Positions 7,948-16,614 of a stretch of DNA of 64,000 nucleotides are shown piece by piece (position 1 is the first letter of the stretch; every line of letters begins with the position of its first letter). The position numbers were made by a program, and so were the translations under genes. The DNA lies in the NCBI GenBank assembly GCA_002305805.1, contig DBQY01000011.1, forward strand, positions 3,527-67,526. Direction: 5' to 3'. The notes under the pieces are model-generated. The model was not told where the DNA came from, did not search any database, and saw only the letters and a list, made by a program, of their open reading frames with translations. This DNA comes from Atopobium sp. UBA1382. Lineage in GTDB: Bacteria > Actinomycetota > Coriobacteriia > Coriobacteriales > Atopobiaceae.

Positions 7948-8799
7948 ATGAAGAGCATGACCAGAAGGAACTTTCTGACCGTCGCGGGAGCGCTTGCGGG
8001 CACCACCGCGCTCGCTGGCTGCAACGCCGGTGGCGAGCAGGCCGAGCAGCCTGCCGACGACGCGGCTGACGACGCCGCTGAGGACGACTCCGCCGACGGC
8101 GGCCTCGGCCTCGTGACCGAGGGTTCCATCACCTTTGCCGTCTCGCCCGACTACCCGCCCTTCGAGAACCTCGTGGACGGCGAGTACGTGGGTCTGGACA
8201 TGGACCTTGGTCGCGCCATCGCCGAGCAGCTCGGCCTCGAGTGCGTCTACACCAACATCGACTTCGACGGCATCGTTCCGGCCATCGTCGCCGGCGGTCA
8301 GGCCGACGCGGGCCTCTCGGGCATCTCCATCACTCCCGACCGTGAGGACGAGGTCAACTTCACTACGCCCTATTACATCGACAACCAGGCCGTGGCCACC
8401 CTCTCCTCCAACACCGACATTACCGAGGAGAACGCCGCCGAGGTCCTCAACACCGCCGAGATGACCATCGCCGTCCAGAGCGGCTCCACCGGTGCCGACT
8501 TCGCCGCCGAGAACTTCCAGAACGCCGAGCAGCTCGCGTTCCCGCAGTTCACCGACGCCTTCGCCGCTGTTTCCGCTGGCCAGGCCAACGCCGTCTGCGG
8601 CAACCTCGCCGTGGTCGAGCAGATGCTCGCGGGTGCCTACACCGACCAGCACGTCGTGCTCACCTCCGCCACCGGCGAGGAGTACGCCATCTGCGTCAAC
8701 AAGGATAACGAGGCCCTGCTCACGGCTATCAACGACGCCCTCGCCACCCTCCAGGAGGACGGCACGATCGACGAGCTCATCGCCGCGAACATGGGCTAG
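7948..8799 (+). CDS. amino-acid ABC transporter substrate-binding lipoprotein
   Basis: A 283-residue periplasmic-type binding protein (SBP family 3, as GlnH/HisJ). Residues 1-27 form a signal with a twin-arginine start (TRRNFL) and a lipobox ending in LAGC, so it is probably a Tat-exported lipoprotein. A low-complexity acidic linker follows. The mature part begins ITFAVSPDYPPFENL and contains the family signature VDGEYVGLDMDLGRAIAEQL. The ATG follows GGGGAAGGAA. It is co-directional with a permease and ATPase; the polar amino acid is likely glutamine given glnA and the GlnR-like neighbour, but specificity cannot be read directly. Confidence 0.93.
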   Translation: MKSMTRRNFLTVAGALAGTTALAGCNAGGEQAEQPADDAADDAAEDDSADGGLGLVTEGSITFAVSPDYPPFENLVDGEYVGLDMDLGRAIAEQLGLECVYTNIDFDGIVPAIVAGGQADAGLSGISITPDREDEVNFTTPYYIDNQAVATLSSNTDITEENAAEVLNTAEMTIAVQSGSTGADFAAENFQNAEQLAFPQFTDAFAAVSAGQANAVCGNLAVVEQMLAGAYTDQHVVLTSATGEEYAICVNKDNEALLTAINDALATLQEDGTIDELIAANMG

Positions 8800-8890
8800 G
8801 CCACAACCTGCATTACGAGACATGATCGCCGCGGCCCCTTCCCGCTTCTGCGAGGAGGGGCCGTCAGCGCATACGAAGCGAGGACGTTAC

Positions 8891-10225
8891 GTGAACAATC
8901 TTTCGTCTTGCACAGCCGATCGCCGTCGCGGGGCGACGGTTCTTCTCGGCATCTTGATCGCTGCGGTCGCGCTTGTTGGCGCCTTGGCGCTGCCCGCCGA
9001 GCGCGCCGACGCCATGGAGGCCGTGAAGTGCACCGGCCGCCCCAACTCGGAGGATGACCCCACGATCATCATGGGCGCCACGGAGTCGCGCATCACCTTC
9101 GAGGCCAGCGTCGCCGAGGGCGAGGGCGTCTCGAGCCTCACTCTGCGCCTGCCCGAGGGAACCACCTTCGGCACCGACGACCTGGCGGTCACGCTGCTCA
9201 CGGGCGACGACCTCATGACGAGAAACGAGGTCGACTACAGCGAGAAGATCGACGGTCAGAATCTCATCCTCGACTTTGTCGAGCCCATCACGCAGGAGGG
9301 CCACCTCAACATCCTGGTCTACGACGTGTTCTTCCCCACGGAGGGCGGGGAGATGCAGGTCGAGGCCACCTACGAGCTGGCCGACGGCACCGAGGCTACC
9401 ATCGAGGGCATCCCGTCCATCCCGGTCGAGGGCATCTCCGCCACCGAGTCCCTCTCCCAGTGGCTCGAGGAGCAGCCCTGGGTCCAGGCGTGGAACGACA
9501 ACCGCTTCCTACACCTGTTCCTTGACCCGACGCTGCTCGTGACGAGCTTCCCGGTGGTTCTCACCGGCTTCTTCATGTCCATCTCCATCGTGGCGGTGGC
9601 CTTCCCGCTGGCCATCCCGATGGGCCTGCTGCTCGCGCTCATGCGCATCTCCAAGCTGCGCCTGCTGCGCGGCATCGCCACCACCTACGTGAACATCGTG
9701 CGCGGCACGCCGCTCTTCCTGCAGATTTACGTGGCCTTTTTCGGCCTGCCGCTTGCCGGCATCCAGATTCCCAACTTCGTGCTGGGCGTTGCGGTCATGT
9801 GCATGAACTCGGGTGCCTACATGTGCGAGATCTTCCGTGCGGGCATCCTCTCCATCAGCAAGGGCCAGACCGAGGCCGCGCGCTCGCTCGGCATGAACGG
9901 CGCGCAGACCATGTTCTACGTCATCCTCCCGCAGATGTTCCGCATCGTGATCCCCAACCTCACGAGCGAGTTCATCGTGCTGTACAAGGACACGTCGCTG
10001 CTCGCCGCCGTGGGCATCATGGAGCTCGTCATGTACGCCCGCACCATCGTGGCGTCCACCGGCTCGATCACGCCCTACATCGTGGCGGCCCTGTTCTACC
10101 TGGTGATCACGCTGCCGCTCTCCAAGGTGACGCGTCACCTGGAGGACCGCGTCCGTGGGCACCGTAGCCGCAAGCACGCCGATGCGCCCGAGCTCGCCGC
10201 CGAGAAGGGAGCCACCAATGAGTGA
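8891..10225 (+). CDS. amino-acid ABC transporter permease with N-terminal exported domain
   Basis: A 444-residue protein. From about residue 215 it is a typical HisM/GlnP permease with five membrane segments and the EAA loop [20 protein letters not shown] near residue 326. The first 40 residues form a signal or membrane anchor ([20 protein letters not shown]), and residues about 45-205 are a beta-rich extracellular domain that I do not recognise. Ordinary permeases of this family are 215-240 residues and lack it. It is not an SBP domain, since the SBP is the gene before. The GTG at 8891 follows GAGG and is the only start that keeps the signal intact. The stop overlaps the ATPase start. Confidence 0.9.
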   Translation: MNNLSSCTADRRRGATVLLGILIAAVALVGALALPAERADAMEAVKCTGRPNSEDDPTIIMGATESRITFEASVAEGEGVSSLTLRLPEGTTFGTDDLAVTLLTGDDLMTRNEVDYSEKIDGQNLILDFVEPITQEGHLNILVYDVFFPTEGGEMQVEATYELADGTEATIEGIPSIPVEGISATESLSQWLEEQPWVQAWNDNRFLHLFLDPTLLVTSFPVVLTGFFMSISIVAVAFPLAIPMGLLLALMRISKLRLLRGIATTYVNIVRGTPLFLQIYVAFFGLPLAGIQIPNFVLGVAVMCMNSGAYMCEIFRAGILSISKGQTEAARSLGMNGAQTMFYVILPQMFRIVIPNLTSEFIVLYKDTSLLAAVGIMELVMYARTIVASTGSITPYIVAALFYLVITLPLSKVTRHLEDRVRGHRSRKHADAPELAAEKGATNE

Positions 10226-10994
10226 CGCCGTCATGACTGAGGCTGAGAAGGGAATGTCTACCGACGAGCCCATCCTGCGCATCGTCGACCTGCACAAGAG
10301 CTTTGGACAGACCGTGGTCCTGCGGGGCATCGACATCGACATCCACCGCGGCGAGGTCGTGGTCGTGCTTGGCCCCTCGGGCTCGGGCAAGTCCACGATG
10401 CTGCGGTGCCTGAACCGCCTCGAGGAGCCCACGAGCGGCAAGATCTTCTTCGAGGGCCAGGACATCACCGATCCCAAGACCGACGTCAACGACGTCCGCA
10501 AGCGCATGGGCATGGTGTTCCAGCAGTTCAACCTGTTCCCGCACCTGGACGCCCTGCACAACGTGATGCTCGCCCAGCAGAAGGTGCTGGGCCGCTCCGC
10601 CGCGGAGGCCGAGAAGGTCGCCCGCGAGCAGCTCGCCCGCGTCGGCCTCGCCGAGCGCGCCGACTACTATCCCGACGAGCTCTCCGGCGGCCAGCAGCAG
10701 CGCATGGCCATCGCGCGCGCCCTTGCCATGGAGCCGCACGTCATGCTCTTCGACGAGGCCACGAGCGCGCTCGATCCGGAGCTGGTGCGCGGCGTCCTCG
10801 ACGTCATGCGCGAGCTCGCCGAGCAGGGCATGACGATGGTCGTGGTCACGCACGAGATGGGCTTTGCCCGCGACGTGGCCGATCGCGTGATCTTCATGGA
10901 GGGTGGCTACGTGGTCGAGGAGGGCGCCCCCGATCAGCTCTTCACCAACCCCAAGAGCCCCCGCACCGCCGAGTTCCTCGGCAGCATCGACTGA
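10218..10994 (+). CDS. amino-acid ABC transporter ATP-binding protein
   Basis: A 258-residue ABC ATPase of the GlnQ/HisP type that powers the importer. Walker [10 protein letters not shown] lies near residue 52, the signature LSGGQQQR near 154 and Walker [13 protein letters not shown] near 174; the switch histidine is in VVVTHEMGF. Its ATG overlaps the permease stop by eight bases (ATGAGTGA), showing translational coupling. The start follows [15 protein letters not shown] at 10254 is a possible alternative start. Confidence 0.97.
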   Translation: MSDAVMTEAEKGMSTDEPILRIVDLHKSFGQTVVLRGIDIDIHRGEVVVVLGPSGSGKSTMLRCLNRLEEPTSGKIFFEGQDITDPKTDVNDVRKRMGMVFQQFNLFPHLDALHNVMLAQQKVLGRSAAEAEKVAREQLARVGLAERADYYPDELSGGQQQRMAIARALAMEPHVMLFDEATSALDPELVRGVLDVMRELAEQGMTMVVVTHEMGFARDVADRVIFMEGGYVVEEGAPDQLFTNPKSPRTAEFLGSID

Positions 10995-11005
10995 CCAACT
11001 TGCTG

Positions 11006-11071
11006 GGCTGCCCGGGCGTTCCTCCAGGAAGTGCGCTACGCGGAACTTCCTTCCGGAACGCCCGGGCAGCC
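11006..11071. repeat. nested palindromic element, copy 2
   Basis: A 17-bp perfect outer stem (11006-11022 with 11055-11071) encloses GGAAGTGCGC..GCGGAACTTCC, the inverted form of the shared core AGTTCCGCGwAGCGCACT. Found 12 bases past the ATPase stop. Confidence 0.85.
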
Positions 11072-11075
11072 AACG

Positions 11076-11139
11076 GGTCGTCCGATGTTCCGGAGAGAAG
11101 TTCCGCGAAGCGCACTTCTCGGAGGAACATCGGACGACC
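11076..11139. repeat. nested palindromic element, copy 3
   Basis: A 16-bp perfect outer stem (11076-11091 with 11124-11139) encloses the inner hairpin 11095-11120 with core AGTTCCGCGAAGCGCACT, identical to copy 1. Copies 2 and 3 are only four bases apart, in opposite orientation. Confidence 0.85.
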
Positions 11140-11214
11140 TGCTCGCGTGTGGCGGTCGGGAACGATGTGGTAACATGCTCACATTCATGCTGATGCTTTG
11201 GGAGGGGCCTCAGG

Positions 11215-11889
11215 ATGCACCATAAGAACATCCTGCTCATATCCGCCACCACACGCCTGCACGACCGCATGCGCGAGCTCTCGCACGCGATCGACGTCTC
11301 CATCGCCTTGGCGAACGAGGAGACCTTCCCGCAGGCTGTCTCCTCCGGTCACGAGTTCGATCTCGTCATCCTCGACGGCGAGGGCATGAGCCAGGACCTG
11401 CTCAACGCCGTGGACTCCTTCGTCGCGGAGAACGGCTTCACGCCGCGCCTGCTCGTTCAGGACCCCGACAAGCTGGCCACTCTGCACATGCCCACGCAGG
11501 GCACCAACGACTTCATCCTCTCCACTGCGGGCGCGGCCGAGTTCGAGCTGCGCTGCACGCTGCTGCTGTGGCCGGGGGAGGAGAGCGCGCCGGCTGACAT
11601 CGTCACGATTGACAACATGACGATTAACCTGGCCACCTACCAGGTCTACATCGACGAGCGCCCCGTCGACCTCACGCTCATGGAGTACTCGCTGCTGTCC
11701 TTCCTCGCTACGCATCCCTCGCGTGCCTACTCGCGTGAGACGCTGCTGCACCGCGTCTGGGGCTTCGAGTACTGCGGCGGCACGCGCACCGTCGACGTCC
11801 ACATCCGCCGCGTGCGCTCCAAGGTGGGCCCGCAGGTCGCAAGCCACATCGTCACCATTCGTGGCGTGGGCTACCTCTTCCGCATCTAG
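11215..11889 (+). CDS. orphan OmpR-family regulator, GlnR-like
   Basis: A 224-residue DNA-binding response regulator. Residues about 1-115 form a receiver-like domain and about 128-224 a winged-helix domain (VDVHIRRVRSKVG, then TIRGVGYLFRI). No histidine kinase is adjacent. The receiver start reads ILLISATTRL, without the two acidic residues that normally bind magnesium, although an aspartate remains at the phosphorylation site (LVILDGEG). This pattern is seen in atypical, phosphorylation-independent GlnR proteins of actinobacteria. The position beside glnA and the amino-acid importer supports nitrogen control, but the assignment is an inference. Starts after GGGAGGGG. Confidence 0.85.
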   Translation: MHHKNILLISATTRLHDRMRELSHAIDVSIALANEETFPQAVSSGHEFDLVILDGEGMSQDLLNAVDSFVAENGFTPRLLVQDPDKLATLHMPTQGTNDFILSTAGAAEFELRCTLLLWPGEESAPADIVTIDNMTINLATYQVYIDERPVDLTLMEYSLLSFLATHPSRAYSRETLLHRVWGFEYCGGTRTVDVHIRRVRSKVGPQVASHIVTIRGVGYLFRI

Positions 11890-11937
11890 CGAGAAGACCG
11901 CTCTTCTCGACGATCGCCCAAGGCATGATCGAGATTC

Positions 11938-11967
11938 CGGCCTATGGCGCGTGTTTGCCATAGGCCG
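11938..11967. repeat. 11-bp perfect hairpin
   Basis: CGGCCTATGGC pairs with GCCATAGGCCG across an eight-base loop, 48 bases past the regulator stop. No T-run. A pair of CGAGAAG/CTTCTCG motifs (11889-11911) forms another hairpin just before it. Confidence 0.7.
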
Positions 11968-12134
11968 CACTTTCGGGCGCGCGGTACGGCGACGAGCGTT
12001 TTCAGGAAGCGGAAAGCAACGTGTCGGGCGGGTGTCAAAGACGTGCACCCCGCATGTGCCCGGTCGGTTTGGGTACATTCGTCCACGGTAGGAAAACCCA
12101 CCGCACCGCGGTGTCACGAGGAAAGAAGGTTCGA

Positions 12135-13499
12135 ATGAGCGACTATCCCTACGGTGCCCCTGCGTCGCAGGGACCGAACCAGCCAACGGAGCAGCGCCCG
12201 ACTCCGCCCACGCCGGGGCACATGGGCGGAGATGCCCCGCAGACCCCTCCGAACTTCTCGCCCGAGAGGCCCAAGCGGGAGAAGAAGCCCCATCGCACCC
12301 TGAAGACCCTGCTCGTGGGCCTGCTCGGCGGTGTGCTGGGCGCCGGCGCCCTCACGGGTGCCCTCTACCTTGCGGGCATCATCGGACCTTCGAGCACGCA
12401 CGTCGTGGGCGGTGACGCCACGCAGCAGATCACCATCGACCCTGCCGACGAGGACACCACCGTCGCCAACGCGGTCGCCGCCAAGGCGCTGCCGTCCGTC
12501 GCCACGATCTACTGTACGTTCCCCGACGGCGAGGGCATGGGCTCGGGCGTCATCTACGACACCGAGGGCAACATTATCACCAACAACCACGTGATCGAGA
12601 ACGCCGAGAGCATCTCGGTCACCTACAACGGCAAGAGCTACGATGCCACGCTCGTGGGCACCGACCCGTCGAGCGACGTGGCCGTGATCCACGCTGACTT
12701 TGGCGGCGACGAGGTGACGCCGATGGAGCACGGTGACTCCGACGCGCTGCAGGTCGGCGACTGGGTCATGAGCGTGGGCAGCCCCTTCGGCCTGGAGAAC
12801 TCCGTCTCCCAGGGCATCGTCTCCGCGCTCTCCCGCTCCACCCTGCTCGAGAACTCGACCGGCAACACCCTCTACACCAACCTCATCCAGACCGACGCCA
12901 CGATCAACCCCGGCAACTCCGGTGGCGCGCTCGTTGACGCTGAGGGCAAGCTCGTGGGCATCTGCACGCTCTTCTCGTCCGACACTGAGAGCTTCGCGGG
13001 CATCGGCTATGCCATCCCGGGCAACTACGCCATGGAGGTCGCCGACAAGATCATCGCCGGCGAGACCGTCACCCACGCCTACATTGGCCTCTCCATGCAG
13101 ACCGTGACCCCGCAGAACGCGCTGCGCAACGGCCTTTCCGTGGACGAGGGCGCCTATGTCGTGGAGGTCACCGAGGGCGGCCCGGCCGCCGAGGCAGGCA
13201 TCCAGGTCGGCGACGTCATCACCAGCATCGGTGGCGAGGCCATCAGCTCGGCCGACGGCGCCATTCTCGCCGTGCGCTCGCATGATATCGGCGACACCGT
13301 CGAGGTGACCGTTATGCGCGGCGACCAGGAGATGTCCTTCGAGGTCACGCTCGGCTCCGACGAGGCCCTCCAAGAGGAGCAGCAGCAGGAGCAGGATGAG
13401 ACCGTGAACATCAACGGTCAGGAGATCAGCGTCGAGGACCTGATGCGCCTCTTCGAGCAGTACCAGCAGGAGCAGCAGTACAGCCCGTTCGGCCGGTAG
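12135..13499 (+). CDS. HtrA/DegP-type serine protease with PDZ domain
   Basis: A 454-residue membrane-anchored extracytoplasmic protease for misfolded exported proteins. A Pro-rich cytoplasmic tail (1-56) precedes one membrane segment (about 58-80). The trypsin-like domain shows the triad: His in NNHVIEN near 153, Asp in SSDVAVI near 182 and Ser in GNSGGAL near 262. One PDZ domain spans about 345-430, and the tail is Gln/Glu-rich. The ATG follows GAAAGAAGG. This is the usual actinobacterial form with a single PDZ domain. Confidence 0.95.
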   Translation: MSDYPYGAPASQGPNQPTEQRPTPPTPGHMGGDAPQTPPNFSPERPKREKKPHRTLKTLLVGLLGGVLGAGALTGALYLAGIIGPSSTHVVGGDATQQITIDPADEDTTVANAVAAKALPSVATIYCTFPDGEGMGSGVIYDTEGNIITNNHVIENAESISVTYNGKSYDATLVGTDPSSDVAVIHADFGGDEVTPMEHGDSDALQVGDWVMSVGSPFGLENSVSQGIVSALSRSTLLENSTGNTLYTNLIQTDATINPGNSGGALVDAEGKLVGICTLFSSDTESFAGIGYAIPGNYAMEVADKIIAGETVTHAYIGLSMQTVTPQNALRNGLSVDEGAYVVEVTEGGPAAEAGIQVGDVITSIGGEAISSADGAILAVRSHDIGDTVEVTVMRGDQEMSFEVTLGSDEALQEEQQQEQDETVNINGQEISVEDLMRLFEQYQQEQQYSPFGR

Positions 13500-13526
13500 C
13501 AAGCAGCCGACAAGAACGACGACTCG

Positions 13527-13560
13527 GGGCCCCGCGGCACACGTCGCGGGGCCCTTCTTT
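13527..13560 (+). terminator. htrA terminator
   Basis: Ten-bp perfect GC stem (13527-13536 with 13545-13554) followed by TTCTTT. Confidence 0.8.
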
Positions 13561-13599
13561 GTCGCACGCCCTTCTCGGCCCTTCGCCGTCCCCTTCCGC

Positions 13600-13665
13600 A
13601 GACTGTCGCTTTTTACCTGCCGCAAGGCCCAAACGGATCCCGCGAGCGGCAAAAAGCGACAGTCT
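13600..13665. repeat. 15-bp inverted repeat with inner GCCGC/GCGGC stem
   Basis: AGACTGTCGCTTTTT (13600-13614) pairs perfectly with 13651-13665; inside, GCCGC at 13618 pairs with GCGGC at 13646. It lies between htrA and the DUF2130 gene and has the same 'outer arms plus inner hairpin' plan as other intergenic elements here. Confidence 0.8.
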
Positions 13666-13766
13666 ACGAAGAGGGGGGACGACGGGCGAGGGGGACGCTG
13701 CGTTCTCGTCATTTCTGTCCGGCCGGACGGGTAAGCTGGTCACAGACGAGAAGGACGGAGGGTCCC

Positions 13767-15149
13767 ATGGCAGAGATCAGGTGCCCGCACTGCGGCGAGG
13801 TGTTCCAGGTCGACGAAACGGAGTACGCACAAATCGTGCGGCAGGTTCGCGACGCCGAGTTCCGGCGCGAGCTCGACGCTCGCGAGCGGAGCGCCGAGCG
13901 CGAGCGCGAAAGCGCCGTCGAGGCGGCCGTGGCGCGCGTACGCCAGGAGTCGCTGATGGAGTCCGCGCAGAAGGACACGGAGATCGCGCAGCTCAAGGCC
14001 CGCGTCAAGGAGAGCACGGACGCCCTTGCCCTTGAGCGTGCACACGCCGAGAAGAGCCTTGCTGAGCAGCTCTCCGAGCGAGAGCGCCAGATCGCGGAGC
14101 TCCGGGCGCAGCTCGAGGCACGCGAGTCCGCCTTCGATACCGAGAAGACCCTCGCAGTCGCGCAGGCTACCGGCGAGCAGGACCGCCGCATCGTGGAGCT
14201 GGAGGGGAGCCTACGTGCCGCCCAGCTCGAGCGCCAGCAGACGGAAGCGACGCTTCGCCGGCAGATGGCCGAGCAGGCCCAGTTCAAGGACCAGACCATC
14301 CGTGACCGCGAGGATGAGATCGAGCGTCTGCGCAACCAGCGCGCCCGACTCTCCACCAAGCTCATCGGCGAGACGCTCGAGCAGCACTGCGAGATGGAGT
14401 TCAACCGCTGGCGCGCCACGGCGTTCAGGAACGCTGAGTTCCACAAGGACAACGACGTCGTGGGCGGCTCGAAGGGTGACTACGTCTTCCGCGAGGTCGA
14501 CGAGGACGGCGTCGAGGTCGTCTCGATCATGTTCGAGATGAAGAACGAGGATGACGCCTCCGCCGCATCCAGCCGCCACAAGAACGCGGACTTCTTCAAG
14601 AAGCTCGACCAGGACCGCCGCAACAAGGGCTGCGAGTACGCCGTGCTCGTCTCGCTCCTGGAGCCGGAGAGCGAGCTCTACAACGCGGGCATCGTGGACG
14701 TCTCCTACGAGTACGAGAAGATGTACGTCATCCGCCCGCAGTTCTTCATCCCCATGATCACGCTGCTCAGGAACGCGGCGGAGAACGGTCACTCGTACCG
14801 GCGCGAGCTTGTCGAGGTGCGCCAGCAGAACCTCGACATCACGCACTTCGAGGACGCGCTCGAGGACTTCAAGGAGAAGTTCGGCAAGAACTACGAGACG
14901 GCGAGCCGCAAGTTCCAGACAGCCATCGACGAGATCGACAAGACCATCGCGCATCTCCAGAAGGTCAAGGAGAACCTCACCTCCTCGGAGAACCAGCTGC
15001 GCCTTGCCAACAAGAAGGCCGACGAGCTGACCATCCGCAAGCTCACCTGGAAGAACCCGACAATGCGCGAGAAGTTCAACGAAGCCCGAGCCGCGCGTGA
15101 CGAAGTGGCGAACGGCGAGGGGGCAGTGGAGCCGGATGCGGTAGAGTAG
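13767..15149 (+). CDS. DUF2130 domain-containing protein
   Basis: A 460-residue soluble protein. Residues 5-8 form a CPHC knuckle (CPHCGEVFQVDE), residues about 30-200 are a long charged coiled coil, and about 215-400 is the DUF2130 domain with KGDYVFRE and FEMKNED, which resemble the D..ExK pattern of restriction-endonuclease-fold nucleases. The family is annotated only by this domain; a DNA-processing role is plausible but unproven. A second coiled coil closes the protein. The start follows GACGGAGGG. Confidence 0.9.
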   Translation: MAEIRCPHCGEVFQVDETEYAQIVRQVRDAEFRRELDARERSAERERESAVEAAVARVRQESLMESAQKDTEIAQLKARVKESTDALALERAHAEKSLAEQLSERERQIAELRAQLEARESAFDTEKTLAVAQATGEQDRRIVELEGSLRAAQLERQQTEATLRRQMAEQAQFKDQTIRDREDEIERLRNQRARLSTKLIGETLEQHCEMEFNRWRATAFRNAEFHKDNDVVGGSKGDYVFREVDEDGVEVVSIMFEMKNEDDASAASSRHKNADFFKKLDQDRRNKGCEYAVLVSLLEPESELYNAGIVDVSYEYEKMYVIRPQFFIPMITLLRNAAENGHSYRRELVEVRQQNLDITHFEDALEDFKEKFGKNYETASRKFQTAIDEIDKTIAHLQKVKENLTSSENQLRLANKKADELTIRKLTWKNPTMREKFNEARAARDEVANGEGAVEPDAVE

Positions 15150-15179
15150 GACAAACGCACAACGGGGGAGCCTCCACAT

Positions 15180-16601
15180 ATGGTCTTTTCGAGTCTGATC
15201 TTCGTCTTCGTCTTTTTCGTCATCTACCTCACCGTCTACCGGCTGGTGGATGATCGCCACAAGAACATGGTCCTGCTCGTGGTGTCCCTCGTGTTCTACG
15301 CGTGGGGCGGCCCCGAGTTCCTCGTTCTGCTCGTGGGCGAGACCTTTGTGAGCTGGTTCACCGCGCTGCGCATCGGGCGTTCGGAGTCGCGCGGCGCGCG
15401 GCGCGCCTGGCTCGCCGCCGACCTCGTGATCATGCTCGGCCTTCTGGCCTACTTCAAGTACGCCATGTGGATCGCGGGCACGCTGCAGGGGCTCTTTGGC
15501 GTTCCCGAGGCGATCCCGAACATCGTGCTGCCGATCGGCATCTCGTTCTACACGTTCCAGCTCATCTCCTACACGGTGGACGTCTACACCGAGAAGGTCG
15601 CCTACCAGCCCACGTACTGGAAGCTGCTGCTCTACTCGTCACTCTTCTTCCAGTGCATCGCGGGACCGATCGTGCGCTACGAGACCGTGGCCAACGAGAT
15701 CGACCACCGCAGCGTGCGTCAGATGGACGTCTACGAGGGCACGCGGCGCTTCTGCATCGGCCTCGCCAAGAAGGCGGTGCTCGCCAACGCGTGCGCGAGC
15801 GTCGCGGACACGCTGCTGCCCGTGGGCACCGACGGCATCTACTCCCAGGTCACGGCAGGCCTGTGGCTCGGCATGCTCTTCTACATGCTTCAGATCTACT
15901 TCGATTTCTCCGCCTACTCGGACATGGCCATCGGCATGGGTCGCATGGTCGGCTTCCGCTTCCTCGAGAACTTCGACTACCCGTACCAGTGCGTCTCGGT
16001 GAAGGACTTCTGGCGCCGCTGGCACATCTCGCTCTCGACGTTCTTCCGCGACTACGTCTACATCCCGCTTGGCGGCAGCCGCTGCTCCACGCTCACGTGG
16101 GTGCGCAACATGTTCGTGGTCTGGTTCCTCACGGGCCTCTGGCACGGAGCGAGCTGGAACTACATTCTCTGGGGCCTCTACTTCTTCGTGTTTCTGCTCC
16201 TCGAGCGCTTTGTCATCCGCGACCGTCTGCCGCGCGCCCTCGCGCACGTCTACGCGCTCGTGGTGGTCTACTTCGGCTGGGTCCTCTTCAAGTTCGAGAA
16301 CTTCTCCGAGCTCGGCTCCGTGCTCGTGGGCATGCTCGGCTTCTCCTCGGGTGGCCTCATGAGCATGGAGGTCCAGACGCTCTTCCTCCAGAACGTCTTC
16401 CTGCTCGTCTTTTGCGTCATCGCCTGCACCAATTTCGGCCGTCAGGTGCGTGACGCCCTCCACGAGCTCTCCCGCAGCTCGGCGGTGGCGCTCAAGATCT
16501 TCGGCGTTACCGAGTTTTTGGTGCCGATCGCGCTGCTCGTGGTCTCCGTCATCGCCCTGACCGGGGCGAGCTACAACCCGTTCATCTACTTCCAGTTCTA
16601 G
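15180..16601 (+). CDS. MBOAT family O-acyltransferase (AlgI-like)
   Basis: A 473-residue polytopic membrane enzyme with about ten to twelve membrane segments. It matches AlgI/DltB-type MBOATs, which move acyl groups across the membrane onto extracellular polymers. The catalytic histidine lies in LWHGASWNYILWG near residue 322, and RRWHISLSTFFRDYVYIPLGG-like residues precede it near 280. The ATG follows GGGGGAGCC. The DHHW protein starts 14 bases after its stop, so the two form an operon and probably an O-acetylation machine for a cell-surface glycan. Confidence 0.95.
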   Translation: MVFSSLIFVFVFFVIYLTVYRLVDDRHKNMVLLVVSLVFYAWGGPEFLVLLVGETFVSWFTALRIGRSESRGARRAWLAADLVIMLGLLAYFKYAMWIAGTLQGLFGVPEAIPNIVLPIGISFYTFQLISYTVDVYTEKVAYQPTYWKLLLYSSLFFQCIAGPIVRYETVANEIDHRSVRQMDVYEGTRRFCIGLAKKAVLANACASVADTLLPVGTDGIYSQVTAGLWLGMLFYMLQIYFDFSAYSDMAIGMGRMVGFRFLENFDYPYQCVSVKDFWRRWHISLSTFFRDYVYIPLGGSRCSTLTWVRNMFVVWFLTGLWHGASWNYILWGLYFFVFLLLERFVIRDRLPRALAHVYALVVVYFGWVLFKFENFSELGSVLVGMLGFSSGGLMSMEVQTLFLQNVFLLVFCVIACTNFGRQVRDALHELSRSSAVALKIFGVTEFLVPIALLVVSVIALTGASYNPFIYFQF

Positions 16602-16614
16602 GGGAGCGTTGCGC

